Shown piece after piece: positions 18,550 through 26,395 of a stretch of 64,000 bases of DNA (position 1 is its first letter; every line of letters begins with the position of its first letter). The notes under the pieces are model-generated. The model searched no databases, was not told the DNA's origin, and saw only the letters and a list, made by a program, of their open reading frames with translations. Position numbers and translations under genes: made by a program. Source of the DNA: Aquitalea magnusonii (GTDB taxonomy: Bacteria; Pseudomonadota; Gammaproteobacteria; Burkholderiales; Chromobacteriaceae); NCBI RefSeq assembly GCF_002217795.2, contig NZ_AP018823.1, positions 3,720,001 to 3,784,000 of the forward strand, in the 5' to 3' direction.

Positions 18550-18855
18550 TAGCAGCTCATCGATCGAATTGTAATGTGCCGTCCACTTACGTTGGAATTG
18601 AGGCTGCAGCAATGCCGCTTTTAGTTCGGGTTTCAGCCGGTATCGAGCATGAAATGCAGATGCTGGGGCCTATTGTCAGGCTGAATACTTTCGTGAGTGC
18701 GGATGCAGCAGAAAGAGTGCGATTGGCAGAGCTCTGTCAGGTTTGCACCGTCAGTCCACTGCTGTACCAGTTATTACGGCAAGCAGTGGACCCCCCATTG
18801 CATATGGTTAAGGTGCCTGGCAGTCGGTTCGGGTTACCATGCAACACGCGCTCAA
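18550..18855. other. 306-base gap after the integrase
   Basis: A plus-strand open frame from 18576 (108 codons) crosses into the convergent gene and has no ribosome site or family signal. It may be the remains of a gene; I do not call it. Confidence 0.4.
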
Positions 18856-19665
18856 TTACGCGACAGCCTGTCCACACTCACTACAGAATTTGGCATCAAT
18901 AGCCATAGGTGCATCACATTTCTTGCACCGCTTAACTGCCGCTTTCTGACGCATGTAGGCCAGATGTACCACACAAGGGACTGTGACGCGGTATGCTGGA
19001 GCAGCTAGGTCAAATGCTGTCCAGAGTGCGGTGAGCGCCCACCCAACCGGCCCAGTGAGAATGCTAATACCGCGCAACCACGGAGCCATCACGACTACAG
19101 GAATACCGCGTCCCAGAATCGCCTTCGAAACTGCGTTGGCCACAATGACGGTAAGTTTATAAATCCCGAACCCACTCGCCCGTGCTGCTGCGATCAGTGC
19201 TGCAGTAGTCATCGGACCGGCACCCTGCGTATAGCCCACACCAAAGTCTTCAAATAGCTTCTTTTTGTCTTCTTCAGACATGTCCTCCATCGATTTTTCG
19301 AGCACTTTTGTCAGAACGGAGAACTCAATGTCAGCGATGGGTGCTTTGGCGTTGTAATTGGCCTTCACATGGTCAGCAACATCGCAAACAATTTCCCGGT
19401 ATTGGACGCCTCGTCCGCCGCGCATCATATTTGCAAAGCCATTTCCCCCAAAAAGGCGCAGCTCTTCAGCAAGTAGCGAACGTTCGCTCTGCGTGAACAT
19501 GCCGGCCTTACTGGCATCATTCAGAACTTTGCAAACACTAGCATCCAGTGCGATACGTCCACTTCCTTTGTCCGTGATGAAGTCTGCGAGAATGCTGAGA
19601 TCTTCACCATCTGCATTTTGGATCAGGTCTTCGAGATCACTGTCGATAATAGAATTAATACTCAT
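18856..19665 (-). CDS. YaaW/UPF0174-family membrane protein fused to a C-terminal zinc ribbon
   Basis: 269 residues. The family pattern of E. coli YaaW is recognisable: SDLEDLIQ at the start, LLAEELRLFGGNGFANMMRG then YREIVCDVADHVK in the middle, and AYRVTVPCVVHLAYMR near the end. Two hydrophobic segments (about residues 165-190 and 195-225) suggest membrane association. A zinc-ribbon with two CxxC pairs (CKKCDAPMAIDAKFCSECG) is added at the C-terminus, which E. coli YaaW lacks. The function of the family is not known. It is followed upstream by an XRE regulator gene on the same strand, 35 bases away. This pair is the first cargo after the integrase. Confidence 0.7.
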   Translation of the reverse strand: MSINSIIDSDLEDLIQNADGEDLSILADFITDKGSGRIALDASVCKVLNDASKAGMFTQSERSLLAEELRLFGGNGFANMMRGGRGVQYREIVCDVADHVKANYNAKAPIADIEFSVLTKVLEKSMEDMSEEDKKKLFEDFGVGYTQGAGPMTTAALIAAARASGFGIYKLTVIVANAVSKAILGRGIPVVVMAPWLRGISILTGPVGWALTALWTAFDLAAPAYRVTVPCVVHLAYMRQKAAVKRCKKCDAPMAIDAKFCSECGQAVA

Positions 19666-19700
19666 TACATATCTCCTGATTAAGTTAAGGTGTTACTTGG

Positions 19701-20300
19701 TTACGTACTGCCTTTGTTCGCCAAACCACGATTAGCGAGTGAGGCGGCAAATGCTGTAAGTTGTTTGCGCGCGACGTGAGTCCGAGCACCGGCTTGCATA
19801 AGAGCCTCGGCGATAGTCGCATTGCGCCTCTTTTCCTCATTTTTTGATGCCAACTCATCGTAACGCGCCTGATTTCCAGTAGGGGTACCCCCGAGTGGTG
19901 CTTCCAACGGATAGACCTTTGCATAGCGGAGAATCTTGATAGCGCTTAGCGGGCCCTGAATTCCCTGTTCTTCATCAAGCAATGCCGCAGCTCCAAGCAT
20001 CGTCGGCATGTCCAATGCTGCTTCAATAAGCGCTAGCCACTGTTGCGAGTCCATTAGTAAAAATGCTACCGGTATGCCAAGTTCATCTGCTATCCGACAA
20101 AGCGTTCGTAAATCCGGATTTGACTCCCGGCCACCATCTTTTTGAAGGGTTCGAAGAGTGCTCCTGGCAACCCCTGTTGCACGCTGCAGGTCAGTTGAAC
20201 GAATCCGCTTTGGTTTGCCGTATTCATCCAGCGATCCCGCTACTTTCAAAATGTTTGTCAGGTTTGTTGCGAGAATTTGACCAATGTCTTGAGTTGTCAT
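19701..20300 (-). CDS. XRE-family transcriptional regulator
   Basis: 199 residues. The helix-turn-helix (residues about 35-75, reading RSTDLQRATGVARSTLRTLQ and LRTLCRIADELGIPVAFLL) is of the XRE/Cro type. The C-terminal half is a variable helical domain without a protease or LexA-like signature. It precedes the YaaW-like gene on the same strand, 35 bases away, and probably controls both. Its upstream region contains three copies of a 11-15 base operator-like sequence, suggesting autorepression. Confidence 0.8.
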   Translation of the reverse strand: MTTQDIGQILATNLTNILKVAGSLDEYGKPKRIRSTDLQRATGVARSTLRTLQKDGGRESNPDLRTLCRIADELGIPVAFLLMDSQQWLALIEAALDMPTMLGAAALLDEEQGIQGPLSAIKILRYAKVYPLEAPLGGTPTGNQARYDELASKNEEKRRNATIAEALMQAGARTHVARKQLTAFAASLANRGLANKGST

Positions 20301-20352
20301 TTGGTTGTCCGCTGTAAGTGAGTGAATGATTCACCAAAAATGCTACTCTCTC

Positions 20353-20415
20353 TACCAATAATGGAGTGACTACAATACATTTTTACCAATAATGGAGTTT
20401 GTGCACTCCATTATT
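20353..20415. promoter_or_regulatory. Three operator-like repeats upstream of the XRE regulator
   Basis: TACCAATAATGGAGT occurs at 20353-20367 and 20384-20398, exactly 31 bases apart (three helical turns). ACTCCATTATT at 20405-20415 is inverted to the second copy, making AATAATGGAGT-N6-ACTCCATTATT. They lie 53-115 bases before the regulator start. Confidence 0.7.
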
Positions 20416-20676
20416 TTCAAATAAGGGATTTGTAGAGGCACGTCATCTGCGCATCCTTGAATTGAGATTTCAGATGCCACCAGAGACTTGAAGCAATGGA
20501 TCTAGCTGACCGCTGTGAAGGCCGCATCCGAGTGGCATAGTTGGGCATATCCAAATTCCGGTGTAAAACTGCCGCTCGGCATCTCGTATGTGACCGGCAG
20601 CTTCGGACGAACACCAGACCATCCTTATAAATCCAGTTTGTTTCAGACCTATATCACCCCCTTGAACATGCACAGC
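20416..20676. other. Intergenic region between the XRE regulator and the DUF932 gene
   Basis: Nothing recognised apart from short spurious frames. It should hold the promoter for the rightward recombination module. Confidence 0.35.
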
Positions 20677-20732
20677 GACACCCACTCCGGGTGTCTTTTA
20701 TGCCCTCGCCCCAGCGTTGTCTGGGGCGTTTT
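20677..20732 (+). terminator. Tandem hairpins in the leader of the DUF932 gene
   Basis: GACACCC/GGGTGTC (20677-20683 with 20689-20695) followed by CTTTTA, then GCCCCAG/CTGGGGC (20708-20714 with 20721-20727) followed by GTTTTC. They end about 15-50 bases before the start codon, so they may attenuate rather than simply end transcription. Confidence 0.55.
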
Positions 20733-20746
20733 CATTGGAGTGATCT

Positions 20747-21703
20747 ATGTCCCATCTCATCGAATCCATGGCCTTTGTCGGGGCCACGCCCTGGCATGGT
20801 CTGGGCAATCCGCTTTCTCCCCAACAACCTTTGGAAGTGTGGCTGACTGAAGCCGGCATGGACTGGCGTATCGAGCAGAGTGATGTCTTGTTCAACGTAG
20901 CCGACGACGGCATGCACATCCGGCCGTTTGCTGATTCCAAGGTGCTGTATCGCTCCGACTCTCTGGCACCACTGTCGGTGGTCTCGCCGCGTTACAAGGT
21001 GGTGCAGCCGTCTGAAGTGTTGGAGTTCTATCGCGACCTGGTCAGCGCCGGTGGCTTTGAGCTGGAAACCGCTGGGGTATTGAAGGGGGGCCGTAAACTG
21101 TGGGCACTGGCCAAGACAGGGCAGGAAGCCCTGCTCAAAGGCGGTGATCGGATGAAAGCCTATTTGCTGCTAGCCACCAGTTGTGATGGCACGCTATGCA
21201 CAACCGCCCAGTTCACGTCGGTACGGGTGGTGTGCAACAACACCCTGCAGATGGCGGTGAAGGATAGAACCGGTGCGGTGAAGGTGCCCCACTCCACTGT
21301 GTTTGATCCGCAGTCCGTGAAGGATGCGCTGGGCCTTGGTCTGTCCGCTTGGGACCGCTTCATTGGGAACATCAAGCAGCTGTCGCAGCGCTCGGTTTCT
21401 CCTGAAGAAGCCTGTCAGTTCTTCCGCGAGGTGCTGGATGAGCCATTGGCGGAGGGTACGGAGGATGCAGTCACCTCGAAGGCACTGCAGCAGGTGTCGG
21501 CACTGTATAGCGGTGGTGGCATGGGTTCAATGCTAGCCGGTACTCGTGGTACGGCCTGGGGGCTGGTGAATGCGATGACCGAGTATGTGGATCATCGCCG
21601 TCGTGCTCGCAGTCAGGACTACCGGCTGGATTCCTCCTGGTTCGGTCAGGGTGCGCAACTCAAGGGCAAGGCGCTGGAACATGCACTGGCCTTGGTGGAG
21701 TGA
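20747..21703 (+). CDS. DUF932 phage/plasmid-like protein
   Basis: 318 residues with the family start MSHLIESMAFVGATPWHGLG and repeated features of DUF932 (TIGR03299) such as SPRYKVVQPSEVLEFYRDLV, TSVRVVCNNTLQMA and the C-terminal TAWGLVNAMTEYVDHRRRAR. These proteins are frequent in plasmids, phages and integrative elements beside recombination genes; the biochemical role is unknown. ATTGGAG lies 8 bases upstream. First gene of a rightward module with a small hypothetical, a YqaJ exonuclease and a Gp3-like protein. Confidence 0.88.
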   Translation: MSHLIESMAFVGATPWHGLGNPLSPQQPLEVWLTEAGMDWRIEQSDVLFNVADDGMHIRPFADSKVLYRSDSLAPLSVVSPRYKVVQPSEVLEFYRDLVSAGGFELETAGVLKGGRKLWALAKTGQEALLKGGDRMKAYLLLATSCDGTLCTTAQFTSVRVVCNNTLQMAVKDRTGAVKVPHSTVFDPQSVKDALGLGLSAWDRFIGNIKQLSQRSVSPEEACQFFREVLDEPLAEGTEDAVTSKALQQVSALYSGGGMGSMLAGTRGTAWGLVNAMTEYVDHRRRARSQDYRLDSSWFGQGAQLKGKALEHALALVE

Positions 21704-21707
21704 TGCC

Positions 21708-22169
21708 ATGGCCTCCGTGCAATCCATTGCTTTGACCGCTGCGTGTTTAACGGCAGGGATGCGGGACTTCTGCTCCTGGAACGGCTTGGGTGTGGCATAC
21801 GACGGTCCGGATGCCGAGCGCAGCCTGCTGGTGATCTGGGGTGCTGGCTGTCTGGAGCTGCATGACGAACTGGTGCAGTACGCGCCGATGGTGGCAGCCC
21901 TGGCAGATACCTTGTACGACCAGCTGAATCAGGCTGCACCGGGGGTGTGGCATTACGAAGTGACCGAAGCCCTGGGCAGTGCCATTGCCGAGTGGATCGT
22001 CTTGCATAATGGCCAGCCCCCTTCCCTCGATTGGGTCAAAGCCTGCCTGGTGCGGCTGGCTGGGGAATTCATGCTGCGTGGCCAGCCACAGCAGTGGCCG
22101 GCTATTCGTCAAATCCTGTTGACGCTCTCTCCTGAGCTGCCGGTAATCGTGCCGGTAGCACCATCGTGA
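21708..22169 (+). CDS. Hypothetical protein of the recombination module
   Basis: 153 residues, starting 5 bases after the DUF932 stop. No family is recognised. It is acidic, with a hydrophobic middle (about residues 35-65) and tryptophan-rich patches. Position between DUF932 and the exonuclease suggests a role in the same process. A start inside the DUF932 gene is possible but would use a different reading context. Confidence 0.6.
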   Translation: MASVQSIALTAACLTAGMRDFCSWNGLGVAYDGPDAERSLLVIWGAGCLELHDELVQYAPMVAALADTLYDQLNQAAPGVWHYEVTEALGSAIAEWIVLHNGQPPSLDWVKACLVRLAGEFMLRGQPQQWPAIRQILLTLSPELPVIVPVAPS

Positions 22170-22282
22170 ATCTACGGTTGGTCTGATGTTGGCCTGATTC
22201 TGTCTTGTTGGTTCTGTTGTCCTGCCCTGCTGTCGTTTCTCTTGTTTCTACTCTCCCACAGCTTCCCCCTATCAAACCTATC

Positions 22283-22309
22283 GCCCGGTCAGCCTTGCTG
22301 CCGGGCTTT
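22283..22309 (+). terminator. Hairpin in the leader of the exonuclease gene
   Basis: GCCCGG (22283-22288) and CCGGGC (22301-22306) with an inner CAGC/GCTG pairing, followed by TTTA; the AAGGAG ribosome site follows 14 bases later. Same layout as before the DUF932 and GTPase genes. Confidence 0.5.
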
Positions 22310-22334
22310 ATGCCTTTATAAGGAGTGTTTTGCC

Positions 22335-23318
22335 ATGGCTGAACGCTACGCACAGGCCATTCGTCTGGCCTCTACCCTGAAGTTGTCTCGTGATGAATGG
22401 CTGCGCATCCGGCAGCTGGGCATTGGTTCTTCCGATGCCGCCCCGTCCATTGGGCTGTCGCCCTACAAATGTCCGCTGTCACTGTGGCTGGAGAAGACGG
22501 GTCGCAAACAGCCGGAGGATCTGTCGGAGAAAGAGCCTGTCATCTGGGGCACGATTTTGGAACCCATCCTGGCCCGGGTGTATGCCGAGCGTACCGGTCG
22601 CAAGGTACGGCGGGTGAATGCAGTACTGCAGCACCCGAAGCACCGTTTCATGCTAGCCAATCTGGACCGGGAAGTGCGCTGTCCGGAGGAAGGCTGGGGC
22701 ATTCTGGAAATCAAGACCGCCAGTTATCACTCAGCCCCGCAGTGGGAGGAAGGCATCCCGGTGGCCTATCAGTGTCAGGTACTGCATCAGCTGGCGGTGA
22801 CTGGCCATGACTGGGCTGATGTAGCAGTGCTGATCGGTGGACAGGATTTCCGGATTTATCAGGTGAATCGCGATGAAAACAAGATCGCGGATCTGATCGC
22901 CCGAGAAACGGTGTTCTGGCAGCACGTGGTGCTGGACACCCAGCCAGCACCGGATGGGTCGGATGACGCGGCGTCAGCCTTGTCCTGGCTATTCCCACGT
23001 GATGATGGTCAGACCATCGATCTGTCGGAATCGATTGAGGGAAATCGACTGTTCTCAGCCTTGTTGGCAGAGCGGCAGCGTAAAGAGGATGCAGAGGCCA
23101 AGGAGGCGGCCATCCGGCAGCAGATCCAGAACGTGCTGGGTCATGCCTCTGCGGCTGTGTTTGAGTCTGGCCGTATCACCTGGAAGCGCGCCAAGGATCG
23201 CATTGCGCCTGATGTCGAACGCTTGTCGCAAGACCACCCCACCCTGCTGGCCCAGTACAGCAAGTCCATTGCCGGTTCCCGGCGCTTTGTCATTCAGACT
23301 GAAAGGAAAGCATCGTGA
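22335..23318 (+). CDS. YqaJ-type viral recombinase / exonuclease
   Basis: 327 residues. A lambda-exonuclease fold of the YqaJ group: GIGSSDAAPSIGLSPYKCPL at the N-terminus, WGTILEPILARVYAERTG, LANLDREV with the metal-binding Asp, WGILEIKTA (ExK) and AYQCQVLHQLAVTG with the conserved Gln. It should digest double-stranded DNA ends to leave 3' single strands for annealing. The C-terminal third is charged and helical. AAGGAG is 10 bases before the ATG. It overlaps the next gene by four bases. Confidence 0.88.
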   Translation: MAERYAQAIRLASTLKLSRDEWLRIRQLGIGSSDAAPSIGLSPYKCPLSLWLEKTGRKQPEDLSEKEPVIWGTILEPILARVYAERTGRKVRRVNAVLQHPKHRFMLANLDREVRCPEEGWGILEIKTASYHSAPQWEEGIPVAYQCQVLHQLAVTGHDWADVAVLIGGQDFRIYQVNRDENKIADLIARETVFWQHVVLDTQPAPDGSDDAASALSWLFPRDDGQTIDLSESIEGNRLFSALLAERQRKEDAEAKEAAIRQQIQNVLGHASAAVFESGRITWKRAKDRIAPDVERLSQDHPTLLAQYSKSIAGSRRFVIQTERKAS

Positions 23319-24211
23319 TTAAAGGTCTCACCATTACCCCGCCCGTGATCGGGCGTATCAGCATTGGCAAGCTGGTGCAGAAACAAGAACGCTGGCTGCC
23401 GGAGAAAGACGACAGCTTTTCATTGACCACCCAGGTGCAGAGCCGGGATGGCTGGTTGCTGCATCCCTTGCACCAGGCGCTGTCGGAACAGGCACAAAAC
23501 GGCAAGATCCGCGCCATTCCGATCCAGCTGCTGTTCAACGACAGCGAGCTGAATCTGCGTGCCGAATACAGTGCCTTCGACCGGAATAATGGGCGTCCGG
23601 TGTGTGTCGGTAACGGAGAGACAGCACGACGGGTAACCAGTCAGGGCATGGAGGAGATTGGCTGTGCCGGACCAGACCGTTGTCCCTTGGCCAAGGAGCT
23701 GGGCTGCAAGCTGTATGGTCGGCTCAACGTACAGGTGGAAGGTCAGCAGGATGAGCTAGGCAGCTTCATCTTCCGCACCACCGGCTACAACTCGGTGCGT
23801 ACCCTGGCAGCACGGCTGAAGTATTACGAAGCAGCCAGTGGCGGTAATACCAAGCACCTGCCGCTGCTGTTACGTCTACGGGCCAAGAGCACCACTCAGT
23901 CGCACCGTACCCCGGTGTACTACGTGGATCTAACCTTGCGCGATGGCCAGACCTTGGCCGAAGCCGTCAGTACTGCACGCAAGGTAGCAGATGAACAGCT
24001 GGAAGCTGGTATCGACACTGCCGAACTGGAGCAAGCCGCCCGGCAGTTACTGCAGAACGGCCAGTTCGAGGATACCGAGGAGGAAGTACCGCTGCTGCTG
24101 GAGGAGTTTTATCCAGCAGTGGAAGGTGCTGGTGAACCGGAAGAGAAGCCGAAGGCGATGTCTCGCCCTACCCGGCTCTCTTCCAAGTTGGGTACCGTTA
24201 AGACGGCTTAG
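23315..24211 (+). CDS. Gp3-like / 'hydrolase or metal-binding' protein of the recombination module
   Basis: 298 residues beginning with GTG, in the GTGA overlap with the exonuclease stop. The first 150 residues resemble the recombination-directionality-factor-like (Gp3-like) family found in integrative elements, with cysteines arranged in GCAGPDRCPLAKELGCKLYG that could bind metal, and FRTTGYNSVRTLAARLKYY. The C-terminus is acidic and probably disordered. Partner of YqaJ and DUF932 in many islands; it may act as single-strand annealing or excision factor. This is inference from company. Its end overlaps the convergent regulator gene by 14 bases. Confidence 0.65.
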   Translation: MIKGLTITPPVIGRISIGKLVQKQERWLPEKDDSFSLTTQVQSRDGWLLHPLHQALSEQAQNGKIRAIPIQLLFNDSELNLRAEYSAFDRNNGRPVCVGNGETARRVTSQGMEEIGCAGPDRCPLAKELGCKLYGRLNVQVEGQQDELGSFIFRTTGYNSVRTLAARLKYYEAASGGNTKHLPLLLRLRAKSTTQSHRTPVYYVDLTLRDGQTLAEAVSTARKVADEQLEAGIDTAELEQAARQLLQNGQFEDTEEEVPLLLEEFYPAVEGAGEPEEKPKAMSRPTRLSSKLGTVKTA

Positions 24212-24548
24212 CCAGCCGGTTGGTCAGTTGTTCCACCATCGCCAGCACCATCTCCCGATCTGCACTATCCAGGCGGGCCAGCATCTGTGCCAAGTGCTGC
24301 GCCTGCTCGGCCGGGCGGTTGCTGGACTCCACCAGCAAGGCTGAAGCATCGCAGTGGAACAGACTGGCCAGTTCCAGCAGGCGGGCCACGGTCGGCATTA
24401 CCAGTCCCCGCTCCATACGGGATACCGCTTCATTGCCGATCTTCAGTTGTTCCGCGACCTGTTCTTGGGTCAGTCCGGCGTCCTGCCGTCGTGCCGCAAT
24501 CGCTTTGCCAACACTCAGAGACAGCGCGTCCACCTTTATTTTTGCCAT
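24198..24548 (-). CDS. Small XRE-family regulator
   Basis: 116 residues from the ATG at 24548 with GGAG 6 bases upstream; longer starts lack a ribosome site. The HTH is classic (VGKAIAARRQDAGLTQEQVA then EAVSRMERGLVMPTVARLLE). A short C-terminal helix (AEQAQHLAQMLARLDSADRE) follows, as in single-domain repressors. It is convergent with the Gp3-like gene and divergent from the lipoprotein gene. Candidate repressor of the adjacent lipoprotein-GTPase pair. Confidence 0.85.
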   Translation of the reverse strand: MAKIKVDALSLSVGKAIAARRQDAGLTQEQVAEQLKIGNEAVSRMERGLVMPTVARLLELASLFHCDASALLVESSNRPAEQAQHLAQMLARLDSADREMVLAMVEQLTNRLAKPS

Positions 24549-24679
24549 CTTATTCTCCATTCCACTCGAATGGTGGCAAATCACCCCATTGACATGAACA
24601 TCCTCAAAGACTGAATATCAACTCATTAGGGTGAAATTAGACAATGCAGGATGATGAAATGCTTAAGAAAGGAAACACC

Positions 24680-25333
24680 ATGCAATCCAGACAGACACTG
24701 ATCGCCCTCCCCGTCCTGCTGCTGGCAGGTGCCCTATTGACCGGGTGCAACTCGGATGCACCTTCTACCAGTGAGGCTCAACAAGTCGCGGAAGGGATTT
24801 TTGCCAGCTGTGACAACCTGAAAGTCAAAGACTTCGAACGGGTGAACGGTATTCCGCAGAACGATGGTAGCTATCTGGTCCAGGTGAAATACACCGTACG
24901 ACTCACCCCACCGGAGAGCATCTCCAGCTATATGCGTGATACCTATCCAAAAACATTGGCGGAGCTGCAAGCCAAGGACACCCTGTTCAAGGAATTACGT
25001 ACCCAGTACTTCGAGCGCTTGCATGCGCTTGAGGCAACAGAGCCGATGGCGACAGAGAACGATCTGCTGGCTAAATACCCTGATCTGGCCCAACTGTTTG
25101 CAAAGCTGAATGAAGCCAACTCTGGACCACAGTTAAACAGCTTTGTGAACGACACCATGAGCATGATCGAACGGAACATGGTGGATGCCTGCCCCAAGGT
25201 CAATCCCAGCACAACCATCCGGATGGTGGGGGTACCGAAGCCGCTGGAGAAATTTGCCGGTGACGTCGACATCCCCTTCAACGATACCTACGCCATGATC
25301 AAAACAGACAACGGCTGGATGGCACGCCAGTAA
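24680..25333 (+). CDS. Island lipoprotein of unknown function
   Basis: 217 residues from ATG 24680 (AAGGAAA upstream). Signal peptide with lipobox LLTGC. The mature protein is alpha/beta with aromatic residues and ends DTYAMIKTDNGWMARQ, which resembles DUF4864/nuclear-transport-factor-like small periplasmic folds only in outline; no family is claimed. It stands between a divergent XRE gene and a YfjP-like GTPase 82 bases downstream. Confidence 0.65.
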   Translation: MQSRQTLIALPVLLLAGALLTGCNSDAPSTSEAQQVAEGIFASCDNLKVKDFERVNGIPQNDGSYLVQVKYTVRLTPPESISSYMRDTYPKTLAELQAKDTLFKELRTQYFERLHALEATEPMATENDLLAKYPDLAQLFAKLNEANSGPQLNSFVNDTMSMIERNMVDACPKVNPSTTIRMVGVPKPLEKFAGDVDIPFNDTYAMIKTDNGWMARQ

Positions 25334-25360
25334 CCCCCCCCTCCCCCATACACCAGCCAG

Positions 25361-25400
25361 CGCCCATCGCCGTGACCACGGGATGGGCGTTGTCGTTTCC
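25361..25400 (+). terminator. Hairpin in the leader of the GTPase gene
   Basis: CGCCCATC (25361-25368) pairs with GATGGGCG (25382-25389), followed by TTGTCGTTTCC, 16 bases before the GTPase ATG. Probably ends the lipoprotein transcript or attenuates read-through. Confidence 0.5.
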
Positions 25401-25415
25401 AGCACGGAGCTTCAT

Positions 25416-26300
25416 ATGTTCTTACCGACATTTCATGGCGAGCAGATGCTCTCCTACCTCAGCAGTACCCTCAACCTGCATGGACAGGCCTTTACCCAGG
25501 CACAGCGTGAAGAACTACAGGCGCGTATCGAAGAGCTGGTCAACTATCAGGCCGTGGTCGGCATCATGGGTAAAACCGGGGGTGGCAAGTCCAGCCTGTG
25601 CAATGCGCTATTTGGCCAGGATGTTGCCGAAGTCGATGACATTACCGCCTGCACACGCTACCCACAGGAATACACTCTGGCGTATAAAAATGGGAAAGGC
25701 ATTGCCCTGATTGACGTACCAGGTGTTGGTGAAAGCATCGGTCGGGATCAGGAATACGCCGATCTGTACCAGCGCCTGCTGCCGGAACTGGATCTGATCC
25801 TGTGGGTGGTCAAAGCCGATGACCGGGCCTTGGCCATTGATCAGCAGGTGTTCAACAGCGTTATCCGCCCCTACCTGGCAGATCGGGACATCCCGGTACT
25901 GTTTGTGATCAGCCAGGTGGACAAAGTCTCCCCTTGTTGGGAGTGGGACCACGAACGGCATCTACCGAGCAGCACTCAACAGCGCAATCTGAGCCGCAAA
26001 CAGATCCAGCTCTCCCAGACCTTCGACATCGCCCTCGATCACATCTGCGTCACCTCCGCCGAAGAAGGCTATGGCCTGACCGGCCTGGTCGAGCAGATCG
26101 TCACCCTGCTGCCTAATCAAAAAAAGTGGGCAATTGCCCGGGAAGCCAAGCCCGAGTACGTGTCAGGTAAGGCTTACCAAACGGCAAGCAAAGGACTATG
26201 GGAAACCATCAAGGAGACTGCCACCAGCATCCTGCGGGAAGGCTGGTCGGTGATTTCCAGCAAGGTGGAAAGCTGGCTGGACAAGCTGTTCAACTGGTAG
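25416..26300 (+). CDS. YfjP/YeeP/YkfA-family GTPase
   Basis: 294 residues. Very like the GTPases of E. coli CP4 prophages: VVGIMGKTGGGKSSLCNALF (G1), a DITACTR segment (G2), ALIDVPGVGES (G3), ELDLILWVVKADDRALAID, and VISQVDK (G4). The C-terminal 70 residues form amphipathic helices (ETIKETATSILREGWSVIS) that may touch membrane, as in dynamin-like or GIMAP-like relatives. These genes are a hallmark of P4/CP4-type islands, often near anti-phage or toxin-antitoxin cargo; the cellular role is unknown. A strong hairpin follows its stop. Confidence 0.85.
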   Translation: MFLPTFHGEQMLSYLSSTLNLHGQAFTQAQREELQARIEELVNYQAVVGIMGKTGGGKSSLCNALFGQDVAEVDDITACTRYPQEYTLAYKNGKGIALIDVPGVGESIGRDQEYADLYQRLLPELDLILWVVKADDRALAIDQQVFNSVIRPYLADRDIPVLFVISQVDKVSPCWEWDHERHLPSSTQQRNLSRKQIQLSQTFDIALDHICVTSAEEGYGLTGLVEQIVTLLPNQKKWAIAREAKPEYVSGKAYQTASKGLWETIKETATSILREGWSVISSKVESWLDKLFNW

Positions 26301-26301
26301 G

Positions 26302-26337
26302 GCATAGCGGGCAAGGCTTCGGCCTTGCCCGCTATGC
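26302..26337. terminator. Perfect 16-bp hairpin with TTCG loop between converging genes
   Basis: GCATAGCGGGCAAGGC, loop TTCG, then the exact complement. It lies 2 bases after the GTPase stop and 58 bases after the end of the minus-strand immunity gene. There is no strong T run directly after it on either strand, so it may act as a mRNA-end stabiliser as well as terminator. Confidence 0.7.
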
Positions 26338-26395
26338 TGTACTAGTACTGGACTTCTTTTTTTGGTGGAAAACTTGGTAACAGTTCAGAATTCGG

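Noticed and set aside
18576-18902. 108-codon plus-strand frame after the integrase
   Set aside because: No ribosome site, overlaps the convergent zinc-ribbon gene and lacks any conserved pattern; at most a relic.
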